Below, in pieces: positions 1 to 6,815 of a DNA stretch of 12,802 bases. The stretch lies in NCBI GenBank assembly GCA_035301025.1, contig DATGUV010000198.1:1-12802 (forward strand). The letters are read 5' to 3'. Source of the stretch: CALAMD01 sp035301025. Its GTDB lineage: Bacteria; Bacillota; Bacilli; Bacillales; Amphibacillaceae. Positions within the stretch are counted from its first letter, which is position 1. Every line of letters begins with the position of its first letter. The translations under genes were made by a program, and so were the position numbers. The notes beneath the pieces were generated by a model. It was not told the origin of the DNA. It was given only the letters and a program-made list of their open reading frames with translations, and ran no database searches.

Positions 1-1955
1 ACAAAGAAAGGAAGTGATTCAGGATTAGCCAAGGAGTCTTTATTAATGACGTCACTCGGATTCTCTCCCATCAGAATTTTCTTCACAGGTATTTCAAGTT
101 TTTTACCGTTCAATGTTTGTGGAAGCATCGATACTTCGTGAATTTCAGACGGTACATGCCTTGGTGAACAAGACGAGCGAATATGGGTACGAATATTTTT
201 GACGAAGTCATCCTGTAAGGGTGTATTTTCTGCCATGACGACAAATAAAATAACGGTGGATTCACCATTACCAATGGGAATATCTACAATGAGGCTGTCT
301 ACAACCTCTGGAACTTGATCAACGGCTCGATAAATTTCGCTCGTACCAATTCGAATTCCTCCACGATTAATCGTTGCATCTGACCGACCATAAATGACAC
401 ATGTTCCTCGTTTTGTAATTTTTAAGTAATCCCCGTGACGCCAAATTCCATCAAACGTATCGAAATAACTTTCATGAAGACGACTGCCATCTTCATCATT
501 CCAAAAGTAAATTGGCATCGAAGGAAGAGGCTCTGTTAAGACAAGCTCTCCAACTTCATCTATCAAAGGTTGTCCATCATCAGAAAAACTTTCAATTTTT
601 GCCCCAAGTCCCCGGCATTGCAACTCACCGGCATACACAGGTAAGATAGGGGCACCTAGAATAAATGCTGTACATACATCTGTTCCGCCACTAACCGATG
701 CAATCCAGAGGTCCTCTTTCACATGGTCATAGCACCATTTAAATCCTTCAGGTGGAAGGGGAGAACCTGTCGAGCTAATACTTTTTAAATGACTAAGATC
801 AAACGTTTCTTTCGGTGATACGTCATTTTTCATGCTATCCATAATATAACTAGCGCTTGTTCCAAACACCGTCATTTTTGTTTCTTCTGCAAGCCTCCAC
901 AATGCATTTCTGTCAGGGTATACAGGACTTCCGTCATAAACAATAACGGTACTACCAGCGAGCAAACCACCTACAACAAAATTCCACATCATCCAACCTG
1001 TCGTTGTGAACCAATAAAATCGATCGCCAGGTTTTAAATCCACGTGAAATGTGACAGCTTTTAAATGCTCAAGAAGGATGCCACCTTGACTTTGTACAAT
1101 CGGTTTTGGTTTTCCAGTTGTACCAGATGAAAAAAGTATCCATAATGGATCATTAAACTCCACATGTGTGTAATTCATTTCCTTGATATTTGCTTTTTGT
1201 GTTGCCTTATCCCACATCGTAATATTTGCAAGGGACTCATAATTTGGTTGTTCATTCAGTAATGGAATAAGTACCGTTGCTTCAAGGGAAGGTAGTTCTT
1301 GTTGAATCGCTTCTACTACTTCCATACGGTCAAAGGCACGACCATTATACATATATCCGTCCACGGCTATTAATACTTTAGGTTCAATTTGAGTAAAACG
1401 GTCAATCACACTTTGTGTACCGAAATCTGGAGACGCACTGGACCAAATAGCACCAAGACTAGCTGAAGCTAAAAATGCAACAATTGTTTCATAAATATGA
1501 CTACTATATGCAACAACACGGTCTCCTTTTACAACACCAAGGTTGATGAGCGTTTGTTGAAATGCAGTGGTATCTTGATAAAGCTGCTTCCAAGATACAT
1601 CTACTCTTTCTCTATTTTCAGTAAGATGAATGAGAGCGGGATGCTCACGATTCATTTGTTTAAACACGTGTTCGGTATAATTCATATGCGCCCCATTAAA
1701 CCAGGTTCCACCTGGCATTTCATGGCTAGATAACACTGATGAATATGGAGAGGTAGATTGCACATCGAAGTATTCCCAGAGTGTTTCCCAAAACAATTCG
1801 ATCTCGGTTACCGACCATTTCCACAAGTCATTATAGTCATCAAATGAAAGATTTCTTTCATCTTCTAGCCAGTTCATGTACTTCGTAACGTTAGCTTCAT
1901 TCATTCGCTCGACACTTGGTTCCCACAATAGGGTACCTTCTTCAATTGGATTCAT
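1..1955 (-). CDS. Acetoacetyl-CoA synthetase (acetoacetate-CoA ligase), 3' end cut by window edge
   Basis: ATP-dependent, AMP-forming ligase that activates acetoacetate to acetoacetyl-CoA in the cytosol, feeding ketone bodies into acetyl-CoA metabolism. About 651 residues are visible with no stop. The AMP-binding P-loop SSGTTGKPKP lies at residues ~276-285, followed by FYWFTTTGWMMWN, the adenylate-stabilising HGDY and GRSDATINRGG region (~507-530), and the C-terminal TLNGKK motif with the likely catalytic Lys at ~617-618. The long N-terminal region (LWEPS, then FWETLWEYFDV) and the near-terminal NKDSLANPESL are typical of acetoacetate-CoA ligases rather than acetyl-CoA synthetase. Family members are ~650-660 residues, so only a few residues are missing. 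The ATG at 1955 has a strong SD (GAGGAG, about 1962-1967). It is monocistronic at its 5' end and divergent from the DUF2332 gene. A sigma-A promoter with an embedded cre box suggests CcpA control. The exact acyl substrate is inferred from family resemblance. Confidence 0.93.
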   Translation of the reverse strand, partial: MNPIEEGTLLWEPSVERMNEANVTKYMNWLEDERNLSFDDYNDLWKWSVTEIELFWETLWEYFDVQSTSPYSSVLSSHEMPGGTWFNGAHMNYTEHVFKQMNREHPALIHLTENRERVDVSWKQLYQDTTAFQQTLINLGVVKGDRVVAYSSHIYETIVAFLASASLGAIWSSASPDFGTQSVIDRFTQIEPKVLIAVDGYMYNGRAFDRMEVVEAIQQELPSLEATVLIPLLNEQPNYESLANITMWDKATQKANIKEMNYTHVEFNDPLWILFSSGTTGKPKPIVQSQGGILLEHLKAVTFHVDLKPGDRFYWFTTTGWMMWNFVVGGLLAGSTVIVYDGSPVYPDRNALWRLAEETKMTVFGTSASYIMDSMKNDVSPKETFDLSHLKSISSTGSPLPPEGFKWCYDHVKEDLWIASVSGGTDVCTAFILGAPILPVYAGELQCRGLGAKIESFSDDGQPLIDEVGELVLTEPLPSMPIYFWNDEDGSRLHESYFDTFDGIWRHGDYLKITKRGTCVIYGRSDATINRGGIRIGTSEIYRAVDQVPEVVDSLIVDIPIGNGESTVILFVVMAENTPLQDDFVKNIRTHIRSSCSPRHVPSEIHEVSMLPQTLNGKKLEIPVKKILMGENPSDVINKDSLANPESLPFF

Positions 1956-1986
1956 CCGAATTCCTCCTCAAAACTCTACTTCCTCC

Positions 1987-2015
1987 ATTATAAGTAACCG
2001 TTTCCAACGTGTAAA
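1987..2015 (-). promoter_or_regulatory. Sigma-A promoter of the acetoacetyl-CoA synthetase gene
   Basis: Read on the minus strand, TTTACA (2015-2010) is followed by a 17-base spacer and a perfect TATAAT (1992-1987), 32 bases upstream of the ATG. This is the best sigma-A promoter in the window. The leader would be ~25 bases and carries the SD GAGGAG. Confidence 0.8.
1992..2007 (-). promoter_or_regulatory. Probable CcpA-binding cre box inside the promoter spacer
   Basis: Minus-strand TTGGAAACGGTTACTT fits the Bacillus subtilis cre consensus WTGNAANCGNWWNCAW at every constrained position except the penultimate A (here T). It fills the spacer between -35 and -10 and touches the -10 box, a position where CcpA binding would block RNA polymerase. 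Glucose repression of acetoacetate use is therefore expected. Binding is inferred from sequence only. Confidence 0.65.
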
Positions 2016-2029
2016 GGAATGTTCTTTTG

Positions 2030-2060
2030 TTGTAAGTGATGAATGAATGTGTGTTATGCT
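2030..2060 (+). promoter_or_regulatory. Possible promoter of the DUF2332 gene (extended -10)
   Basis: TTGTAA (2030-2035), a 19-base spacer, and TATGCT (2055-2060) preceded by TGT, an extended -10 (TGn) element that can compensate for a weak -35 and long spacer. It lies 43 bases before the ATG at 2104, divergent from the acetoacetyl-CoA synthetase promoter. Confidence 0.35.
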
Positions 2061-2103
2061 AAAGGCAGTGGAAAATAATTTCATTTGAAGGGGTGGAAGT
2101 GCA

Positions 2104-3147
2104 ATGAATGTAGAAAGAGTTATTCGATCATTTCAAACATTTAAGGAAGATTGTGTAGAATCTAGCCCATTTTATGAATTTCTCGTGTCAGAGATTTTGC
2201 AAGATGAAGAAATCCTCCGGTTGAGTATGAATACACGGAAGGGACAGCCAATTGCAAATATGCTTCTTGGTGCTGTGCATTATATTTTATTGCGCGGTGT
2301 TGACCACCCTTTGGCGTTGTATTATCCGAGCATTTCAGATCGCCCGAAACCAAAAGAAGACATGTATCCACATTTTATTGACTTTTGTACTGTTTTTCGA
2401 GGAGAAATTGTTTCCCTGATGCAGCGAAAATACATTCAAACGAATGAAGTAAGACGCTGTGCATATTTATATCCAGTCTTCTCGTCGATTTTTGCAAATG
2501 AGGATCGTCCTTTAGCCCTCGTCGAGATTGGCACAAGCTCTGGGCTGCAACTATTTCTTGACTCTTACGCATATACATATGGAGATGGACGGGTATATGG
2601 GAACAAAACATCTACTGTTCATATCAAGTCCCAACTCGTAGGAGAGCCAGAGGAAGAATTAAGTTTTGTACTACCTGAAATTGGGACACGCGTTGGAGTT
2701 GATTTACACCGCATTGATGTAACGAGTGAAGAGGATCAGCTTTGGCTCGAAGCTCTCATATGGCCCGAACACTCTGATCGCCGAAAGTTATTCGAACATG
2801 CTACTGAATACGTGGAGCGTGATAAAGTCGATTGGATTGAAGGGGATGGAATCGAATTGTTAGAGAATATTGTGAAAGATATCCCTGATGATGAAATTCT
2901 ATGTGTGTTTCATACCCATGTAGCCAATCAATTCAGTGAAGCAAGTAAAGAAAAGTTACTTCAACACATTGAAACAATTGGAGCAGAGCGCCCAATTTAT
3001 CATATATATAACAATATTTGGGACCGGAATTTACACATTGACTATGTTTCCCCTCAAGGAAAAAAATCCCATATTGTAGGCACAACGGAATGCCATGGAA
3101 GATGGTTTACGTGGGAAATGACACCTGTCAATCATCTAAATGAATAA
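2104..3147 (+). CDS. DUF2332 family protein, function unknown
   Basis: A 347-residue soluble protein without signal peptide or membrane segments. It matches the DUF2332 pattern as I know it: an N-terminal FKEDCVESSPFYEFL region, GQPIANMLLGAVHYILLRG at 47-65 and HPLALYYPS at 68-76. These are followed by LVEIGTSSGLQLFLD at 139-153, GVDLHRIDVT (198-207), LEALIWPEHSDRR (215-227), a WIEGDG segment (244-249) and VFHTHVANQF (268-277). The glycine-rich segment at 139-148 after a hydrophobic strand, with further acidic strands downstream, looks like a class I methyltransferase or Rossmann nucleotide-binding motif, but no function is established that I know of. Start ATG 2104 follows SD AAGGGGTGGAAG at ideal distance. 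It is transcribed alone, with a terminator 18 bases after the stop. Confidence 0.85.
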   Translation: MNVERVIRSFQTFKEDCVESSPFYEFLVSEILQDEEILRLSMNTRKGQPIANMLLGAVHYILLRGVDHPLALYYPSISDRPKPKEDMYPHFIDFCTVFRGEIVSLMQRKYIQTNEVRRCAYLYPVFSSIFANEDRPLALVEIGTSSGLQLFLDSYAYTYGDGRVYGNKTSTVHIKSQLVGEPEEELSFVLPEIGTRVGVDLHRIDVTSEEDQLWLEALIWPEHSDRRKLFEHATEYVERDKVDWIEGDGIELLENIVKDIPDDEILCVFHTHVANQFSEASKEKLLQHIETIGAERPIYHIYNNIWDRNLHIDYVSPQGKKSHIVGTTECHGRWFTWEMTPVNHLNE

Positions 3148-3165
3148 CATACAATCAATGAAAAG

Positions 3166-3197
3166 AAGTCCTTTCCTGAATGGAGAAGGACTTTTTT
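3166..3197 (+). terminator. Rho-independent terminator of the DUF2332 gene
   Basis: AAGTCCTT (3166-3173) pairs perfectly with AAGGACTT (3186-3193) around a 12-base loop and runs into a T-tract (3192-3197), 18 bases after the stop codon. Confidence 0.85.
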
Positions 3198-3301
3198 GTA
3201 TGAAACACGAATATTTTTAATGGGAATGCCTGTCTTTTAAAAAAAGAACGAATCTTATCATATTAAGTAACAAGAGCTGTCCAAATACATAAAGGAGTCG
3301 A

Positions 3302-3781
3302 ATGCATATGATTTACGTAAACGTACGAGCAATCCTTATTAGAGAACGAGATGAAGCAGAGGAAGTGTATGTCCAACGTCGAAAGAAAGCTCATGAAGGA
3401 GTGTACCCAATTGAACTTCCAGGAGGACAACTCGAACCTTATGAATCACTCCTTGATTGTTTAAAAAGAGAAGTGAAAGAAGAAACGGGGTTGGACGTTA
3501 TTGAAGTCATTGATCCTTTAAAAACAGTTCAAACAACTTCTACTCATGGGTTTGTCGTTGAATGTATGTCTCCGTATGCAGTCTATCAAACCGTTGAAGG
3601 GCCAGTAGATTCTATGGGAGTTTATTTTAAGTGTTATGTATCTGGTGAGGCTCTTGAAGTTGGAGATGACAGTGAACGGGTAGGTTGGGTCACGAAAGAA
3701 GCATTGGAAAGATTCATTCAAGAAGATGCGGTAAGTGGAATTGATAAAGCAGGAATGCAATTTTATCTAAATGAAGGATGA
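3302..3781 (+). CDS. Nudix hydrolase
   Basis: A 159-residue Nudix (NUDT) fold hydrolase; the family cleaves nucleoside diphosphates linked to another moiety using Mg2+ or Mn2+. The Nudix box is perfect at residues 42-64: G, five residues, E48, seven residues, then REVKEETGL, with the metal-binding glutamates E57, E60 and E61. The preceding strand IELPGG is also typical. Substrate cannot be told from sequence. The ATG at 3302 has SD AAAGGAG (3291-3297) only 4 bases away; a second in-frame ATG at 3308 is 10 bases away, so the protein may start at Met3. It ends 7 bases before the preferred start of the histidine-phosphatase gene, so the two are likely co-transcribed. I see no convincing sigma-A promoter in 3198-3290. 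Confidence 0.92.
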   Translation: MHMIYVNVRAILIRERDEAEEVYVQRRKKAHEGVYPIELPGGQLEPYESLLDCLKREVKEETGLDVIEVIDPLKTVQTTSTHGFVVECMSPYAVYQTVEGPVDSMGVYFKCYVSGEALEVGDDSERVGWVTKEALERFIQEDAVSGIDKAGMQFYLNEG

Positions 3782-3788
3782 GATAAGA

Positions 3789-4322
3789 ATGAAAAAAATA
3801 TATCTTGTACGTCATTGTGAAACAGTCAGTCAGGATCCAGAATCTCCGTTGACAGAAAAGGGTTATGAGCAAGCGATGCAACTAGCGCGTTTCTTCTCTT
3901 GTAAAAACATTGATAGGATTATATCAAGTCCGTATCGGCGTGCGCAAGAGTCTATTGAACATTTTGCGAATGAAGAGAACATAGAAATCATAGAAGATGA
4001 ACGTTTAACAGAGCGGGTTCTTAGTTCAGAGAATTTGCCGGATTGGTATGAGAAATTACGAGAAACTTTTGTAGATAAGAATCTTACATTTTTAGGTGGA
4101 GAATCAAGCAAAGAGGCGATGGGGCGGATTGTAGAAGTTATTGAAGAATTATTTTTATCCGATGATACAAACACGATTGTCGTCACCCATGGAAATATTC
4201 TTACACTGCTCATCCATCATTATGATTGCAGATTTGGATTTGAAGATTGGGAAAAGTTGCGGAATCCAGATGTGTTTTTGATGGAATTAGACGAAGGGTC
4301 TGTTCGAATTACTAAAAGATAA
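3789..4322 (+). CDS. Histidine phosphatase superfamily protein (phosphoglycerate-mutase-like)
   Basis: A 177-residue cytosolic phosphatase or mutase of the branch-1 histidine phosphatase superfamily, which acts through a phosphohistidine. Catalytic features are present: LVRHCET at 6-12 (nucleophile H9, with Cys where many members have the Gly of RHG), SSPYRRAQES (46-55, phosphate-binding Arg at 50), a likely acid Glu in DERLTER (70-76), GGES (103-106) and VVTHGN with the second His at 134. Length suits a small-molecule phosphatase rather than glycolytic GpmA (~230-250). An in-frame ATG at 3771 would overlap the Nudix gene by 11 bases, but it has no usable SD and the family begins right before the first strand, so I choose 3789 (MKKIYLVRHC). 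It is linked to the Nudix gene and followed by the hairpin repeat. Confidence 0.88.
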   Translation: MKKIYLVRHCETVSQDPESPLTEKGYEQAMQLARFFSCKNIDRIISSPYRRAQESIEHFANEENIEIIEDERLTERVLSSENLPDWYEKLRETFVDKNLTFLGGESSKEAMGRIVEVIEELFLSDDTNTIVVTHGNILTLLIHHYDCRFGFEDWEKLRNPDVFLMELDEGSVRITKR

Positions 4323-4524
4323 GTGGTTGAGACAAATCAAAGTTGTTTCTCCTAAAATACGAATAACATTCTAATTTAGCGTAGGAAATATACGGAGACT
4401 CCCGCGGGAGAAGAGGCATCAGCCGCCCGCAGGAAAGCGAAGTATATTTCCGAAGCGGGTAATTCCACTTTTTAAATTAGAATGTTCGTATTCTAGCTAA
4501 CTTTTAATTTTTTGTCTCAGCCTC
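4323..4524. repeat. ~200-bp imperfect long-hairpin intergenic repeat between convergent genes
   Basis: The whole gap folds on itself in three nested blocks. The outer block is GTGGTTGAGACAAA (4323-4336) against TTTGTCTCAGCCTC (4511-4524). The middle block is AATACGAATAACATTCTAAT (from 4356) against TAAATTAGAATGTTCGTATT (4473-4492). The inner block is a perfect 10-bp pair, GGAAATATAC (4384-4393) and GTATATTTCC (4442-4451). The GC-rich centre contains GACTCCCGCGGGAGAAGAGG and GCCGCCCGCAGGAAAGCGAAG, strikingly GC-rich against its surroundings. I associate this core with a dispersed intergenic repeat in halophilic and alkaliphilic Bacillus relatives (recall, not searched). Because it lies between two convergent stops it may act as a two-way terminator; T-runs flank the outer arm at 4501-4513. 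There is no coding potential or transposase. Confidence 0.78.
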
Positions 4525-4532
4525 TTACTACT

Positions 4533-5057
4533 TTATTTATCCTCAACTACGTTAATAAATTCTCTCATATAATTTGGCAAGTCCCCTGGGTTACGGCTTG
4601 AAACAAGGTTCCCGTCTACAACGACTGTTTCATCCACCCACGTGGCACCAGCATTTTGTACGTCATCTTTTATAGCAGGTGTACTCGTCATTTTCTTTCC
4701 TTTTAGTACATCTGCAGAAACAAGTACCCATCCAGCGTGACAAATTTGAGCGATAGGCTTGCCCGCCTCGTCCATTTCTTTTACACAACGAAGGACGTCA
4801 TCATCTCTTCTCATTTTATCTGGAGCCCAACCACCAGGAACGACGATGGCATCAAATTTAGCTGCTTTCATATCTGAAAATGCAATGTCAGATGTAATCG
4901 GAATTCCTTTCTGTCCTTTGTACACCTCACCTGCTTTTGGTCCTGCTACTGTTACATCAGCGCCTTCTTCACGTAAACGTATTACGGGATACATAAGTTC
5001 TAGGTCTTCAAAATCATTGTCTGCTATGGCGACGATCTTTTTTCCTTCTAAACGCAT
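4533..5057 (-). CDS. DJ-1/PfpI family protein (class I glutamine amidotransferase-like)
   Basis: A 174-residue cytosolic protein of the DJ-1/PfpI/YraA group. Members have been described as intracellular proteases or as deglycases/glyoxalases protecting against reactive carbonyls; which applies here is open. The active-site set is intact: Glu17 in DFEDLEL (15-21), the nucleophile elbow QICHAGW with Cys106 and His107, and VVPGGWAPD (72-80). The C-terminal VSSRNPGDLPNYMREF is characteristic of the PfpI/YraA subgroup. The ATG at 5057 is preceded by SD GGAGGG (5064-5069). It is convergent with the histidine-phosphatase gene and separated from it by the hairpin repeat. The upstream DUF3021 gene is on the same strand 81 bases away, and a candidate promoter lies in that gap, so it is probably transcribed on its own. 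Confidence 0.9.
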   Translation of the reverse strand: MRLEGKKIVAIADNDFEDLELMYPVIRLREEGADVTVAGPKAGEVYKGQKGIPITSDIAFSDMKAAKFDAIVVPGGWAPDKMRRDDDVLRCVKEMDEAGKPIAQICHAGWVLVSADVLKGKKMTSTPAIKDDVQNAGATWVDETVVVDGNLVSSRNPGDLPNYMREFINVVEDK

Positions 5058-5086
5058 ACAAATCCCTCCATTTGTGTGATACTTCT

Positions 5087-5114
5087 AGTGTAGCAAAGAT
5101 ATAGAGGAATCGAA
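5087..5114 (-). promoter_or_regulatory. Possible promoter of the DJ-1/PfpI gene
   Basis: On the minus strand TTCGAT (5114-5109), a 16-base spacer, and TACACT (5092-5087) preceded by TGC as an extended -10. The -10 ends 29 bases before the ATG. I see no sigma-B type GTTT/GGGTAT pattern here. Confidence 0.35.
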
Positions 5115-5138
5115 AGAAGTTGAATCGTGATGATATAT

Positions 5139-5552
5139 TTACGATTTATTTTGTAAATCCCGATTTAATGAAGCCTCTACTCTTTTGAAATAGATTCGAT
5201 AGCCTATCCAAAACACTGCATAAATACTTGAAAAAATAATTGTACTTGTAATGATGGCTGTTAAATGAATCGGAACCCATTGAGCGGTAAATGCGATGAT
5301 AAAATACACTGTAATGGATCCACTAAAATGGATGACTGTTTTTTTGAGCGGGCTCCACTTTTCTACCTCCGTCCATATGAAGGAAGATAATCCAAAATAT
5401 ATTCCTAGAATCATACTTGCAAGCATATGACGCCAGATTTCTGCTATGGTTGTTTCAACATCGATAAACAAAAAAACAGTCAGAAAGCCAAATGTAACGA
5501 GAGCACCAAAAGCAATTCCCATCATACATCTGTTGAAAATATCACTTTTCAT
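5139..5552 (-). CDS. DUF3021 family four-TM membrane protein
   Basis: A 137-residue integral membrane protein with four hydrophobic segments at about 11-30, 41-60, 71-90 and 97-120 and a basic C-terminal tail (YRIYFKRVEASLNRDLQNK). The length, topology and position directly after a LytTR gene fit DUF3021. Its ATG overlaps the end of the LytTR gene by 11 bases, with SD GGAGGG inside that gene, so translation is coupled. In streptococcal LytTR regulatory systems a membrane protein encoded next to the LytTR factor holds it inactive; by analogy this protein may inhibit or tether the upstream LytTR protein. That role is inferred, and no enzymatic motif is visible. Confidence 0.82.
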   Translation of the reverse strand: MKSDIFNRCMMGIAFGALVTFGFLTVFLFIDVETTIAEIWRHMLASMILGIYFGLSSFIWTEVEKWSPLKKTVIHFSGSITVYFIIAFTAQWVPIHLTAIITSTIIFSSIYAVFWIGYRIYFKRVEASLNRDLQNKS

Positions 5553-6003
5553 CTTCTAGCCCTCCCATCATCAGTTTTTTCTTTACATCAGCTACATACC
5601 GCCTTGTAATATATTCCTTATTTCCTGAAAAGAAATATACGCAAAGATTTCCGTTAAAGGATAATTCAAATCTTTGGATTCGATTTAAATTCCCAATCAC
5701 TGATTTAGAAAATCTCGCAAAATTATGTGGTGCGAGCATTTTTTCCAATTCGTATAACTTTAAATTGATTTCAAAGCTACGTTTGTTTTGTTGGGCAAAT
5801 ATTTTTCGCTGCTGTGCATACAAAAAATCAATTTCCTCAGGTTGCAAAAGTACTGTTTGATCCTCATCAATACCAAATAAACGTTCGGATTTACGTTTTT
5901 TAATAATCGAAAGAATTTCCTCCAATTCATCAGACCATGTATTCGTTTGAATGGTTATAGATGTTTCTTCATGGGAATCATCTATGTCAATATTTACTTT
6001 CAT
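5542..6003 (-). CDS. LytTR-family DNA-binding transcriptional regulator
   Basis: A 153-residue protein with a C-terminal LytTR DNA-binding domain (~46-144) and no response-regulator receiver domain. Diagnostic pieces are FEINLKLYELEKML (77-90), FARFSKSVIGNLNRI (95-109, the classic R-x-SKS-x-x-N-L pattern) and EYITRRYVADVKKKL (130-144). The N-terminal ~45 residues (KVNIDIDD, then ITIQT) form a small domain usual in these short regulators. ATG 6003 lies 7 bases after SD GGAGG (6015-6011); the in-frame ATG at 6009 is only 1 base from it and is rejected. It is third in the operon, 25 bases after the permease stop, and its 3' end overlaps the DUF3021 gene. It probably regulates its own operon, but no signal-input domain is visible. 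Confidence 0.88.
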   Translation of the reverse strand: MKVNIDIDDSHEETSITIQTNTWSDELEEILSIIKKRKSERLFGIDEDQTVLLQPEEIDFLYAQQRKIFAQQNKRSFEINLKLYELEKMLAPHNFARFSKSVIGNLNRIQRFELSFNGNLCVYFFSGNKEYITRRYVADVKKKLMMGGLEDEK

Positions 6004-6028
6004 ATACATACCTCCAAGCGGTACTTAT

Positions 6029-6775
6029 TTAACTTTTTGCCCGTCGCAAAAATCGTGGGAATTGAAAGAATGCAGCTATAAAACCAATGACACCAACGAT
6101 AGATAAAACCCCAATGGTTTGAGAAAAGACGGTAACAGTAAGTGTACCATTCATAGCCTCTTGAAATGCTTGATGTGCCCAATACTGGGGCGTGAAACGG
6201 CTGATAGATTGTAAAAGTTGTGGAAGTTGATCAAAGGGAATCCATAGTCCACCGAGCATTGCACCACCTAGGGCAATTACTTGAGTGATTGCAATTCCCA
6301 TGTTGTCCGTATGTGAGAAAAGAGCAAGTGCTAAACCAATGCCAGTTACAGCAAGAGCTAAAAATAGAGTCAGAACAATAATAACAATTGGTTGTTCAAG
6401 AGGGATATCATAAACAATTTTTCCAAAGATAAACAAGACAATCATTTGCACGCATACAATGAACACATAAGGAACCCACTTCCCAATAAGATAAGACATA
6501 GGAGACAGAGGTGTACTCGCGATTCGTGCAGCCATTCCGTGATTGCGATCTTTAATAAAGGAATTTACCATCGTAATCATAATGAAAAATACAAACATGA
6601 CGATATATCCAGGTACAATGGATGTTGTTACTTGTTGTTGGACTTCTTTATCCATACCAGAAGTAAACACAGATATAAATAATACAGTAAATATAATAGG
6701 TAAAATGAGCATCCAAAATAAAAGTCCTCGATCTTGCACGTTTTTTCTTATTTCTAAGTGCATAACAGCTTGCAT
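6029..6775 (-). CDS. ABC-2 type transporter permease
   Basis: A 248-residue polytopic membrane protein with about six membrane segments (20-37, 53-72, 98-120, 129-153, 158-182 and 219-238). It has the ABC-2 layout: a short cytosolic N-terminus (HLEIRKNVQDRGLLFWMLILP), the loop DRNHGMAARIASTPLSP at 76-92, and GGLWIPFDQLP (175-185) before the last segment. The RIASTPLSP loop is typical of drug/antibiotic export permeases. The ATG at 6775 has SD AGGAGGAT (6788-6781). It lies downstream of the ABC ATPase gene (40 bases between them), with which it would form the exporter as a dimer of each subunit. The substrate is unknown; peptides, lipid-like compounds or antibiotics are usual for the family. 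Confidence 0.9.
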   Translation of the reverse strand: MQAVMHLEIRKNVQDRGLLFWMLILPIIFTVLFISVFTSGMDKEVQQQVTTSIVPGYIVMFVFFIMITMVNSFIKDRNHGMAARIASTPLSPMSYLIGKWVPYVFIVCVQMIVLFIFGKIVYDIPLEQPIVIIVLTLFLALAVTGIGLALALFSHTDNMGIAITQVIALGGAMLGGLWIPFDQLPQLLQSISRFTPQYWAHQAFQEAMNGTLTVTVFSQTIGVLSIVGVIGFIAAFFQFPRFLRRAKS

Positions 6776-6815
6776 AAAAAATCCTCCTATTTTCTTAGTT
6801 TAGCATACTTTTATG

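Noticed and set aside
1497..1733. Open frame opposite the acetoacetyl-CoA synthetase gene (78 aa)
   Set aside because: Antisense shadow; the minus-strand frame carries an intact conserved enzyme.
3863..4213. Open frame opposite the histidine-phosphatase gene (116 aa)
   Set aside because: Antisense shadow with low-complexity Ser-rich sequence and no family resemblance.
4759..5079. Open frame opposite the DJ-1/PfpI gene (106 aa)
   Set aside because: Lies entirely antisense to a well-supported gene and has no recognisable domain.
5123..5146. Hairpin AATCGT/ACGATT as terminator of the DUF3021 operon
   Set aside because: Only six AT-rich base pairs with a 12-base loop and no proper U-tract; too weak to call.
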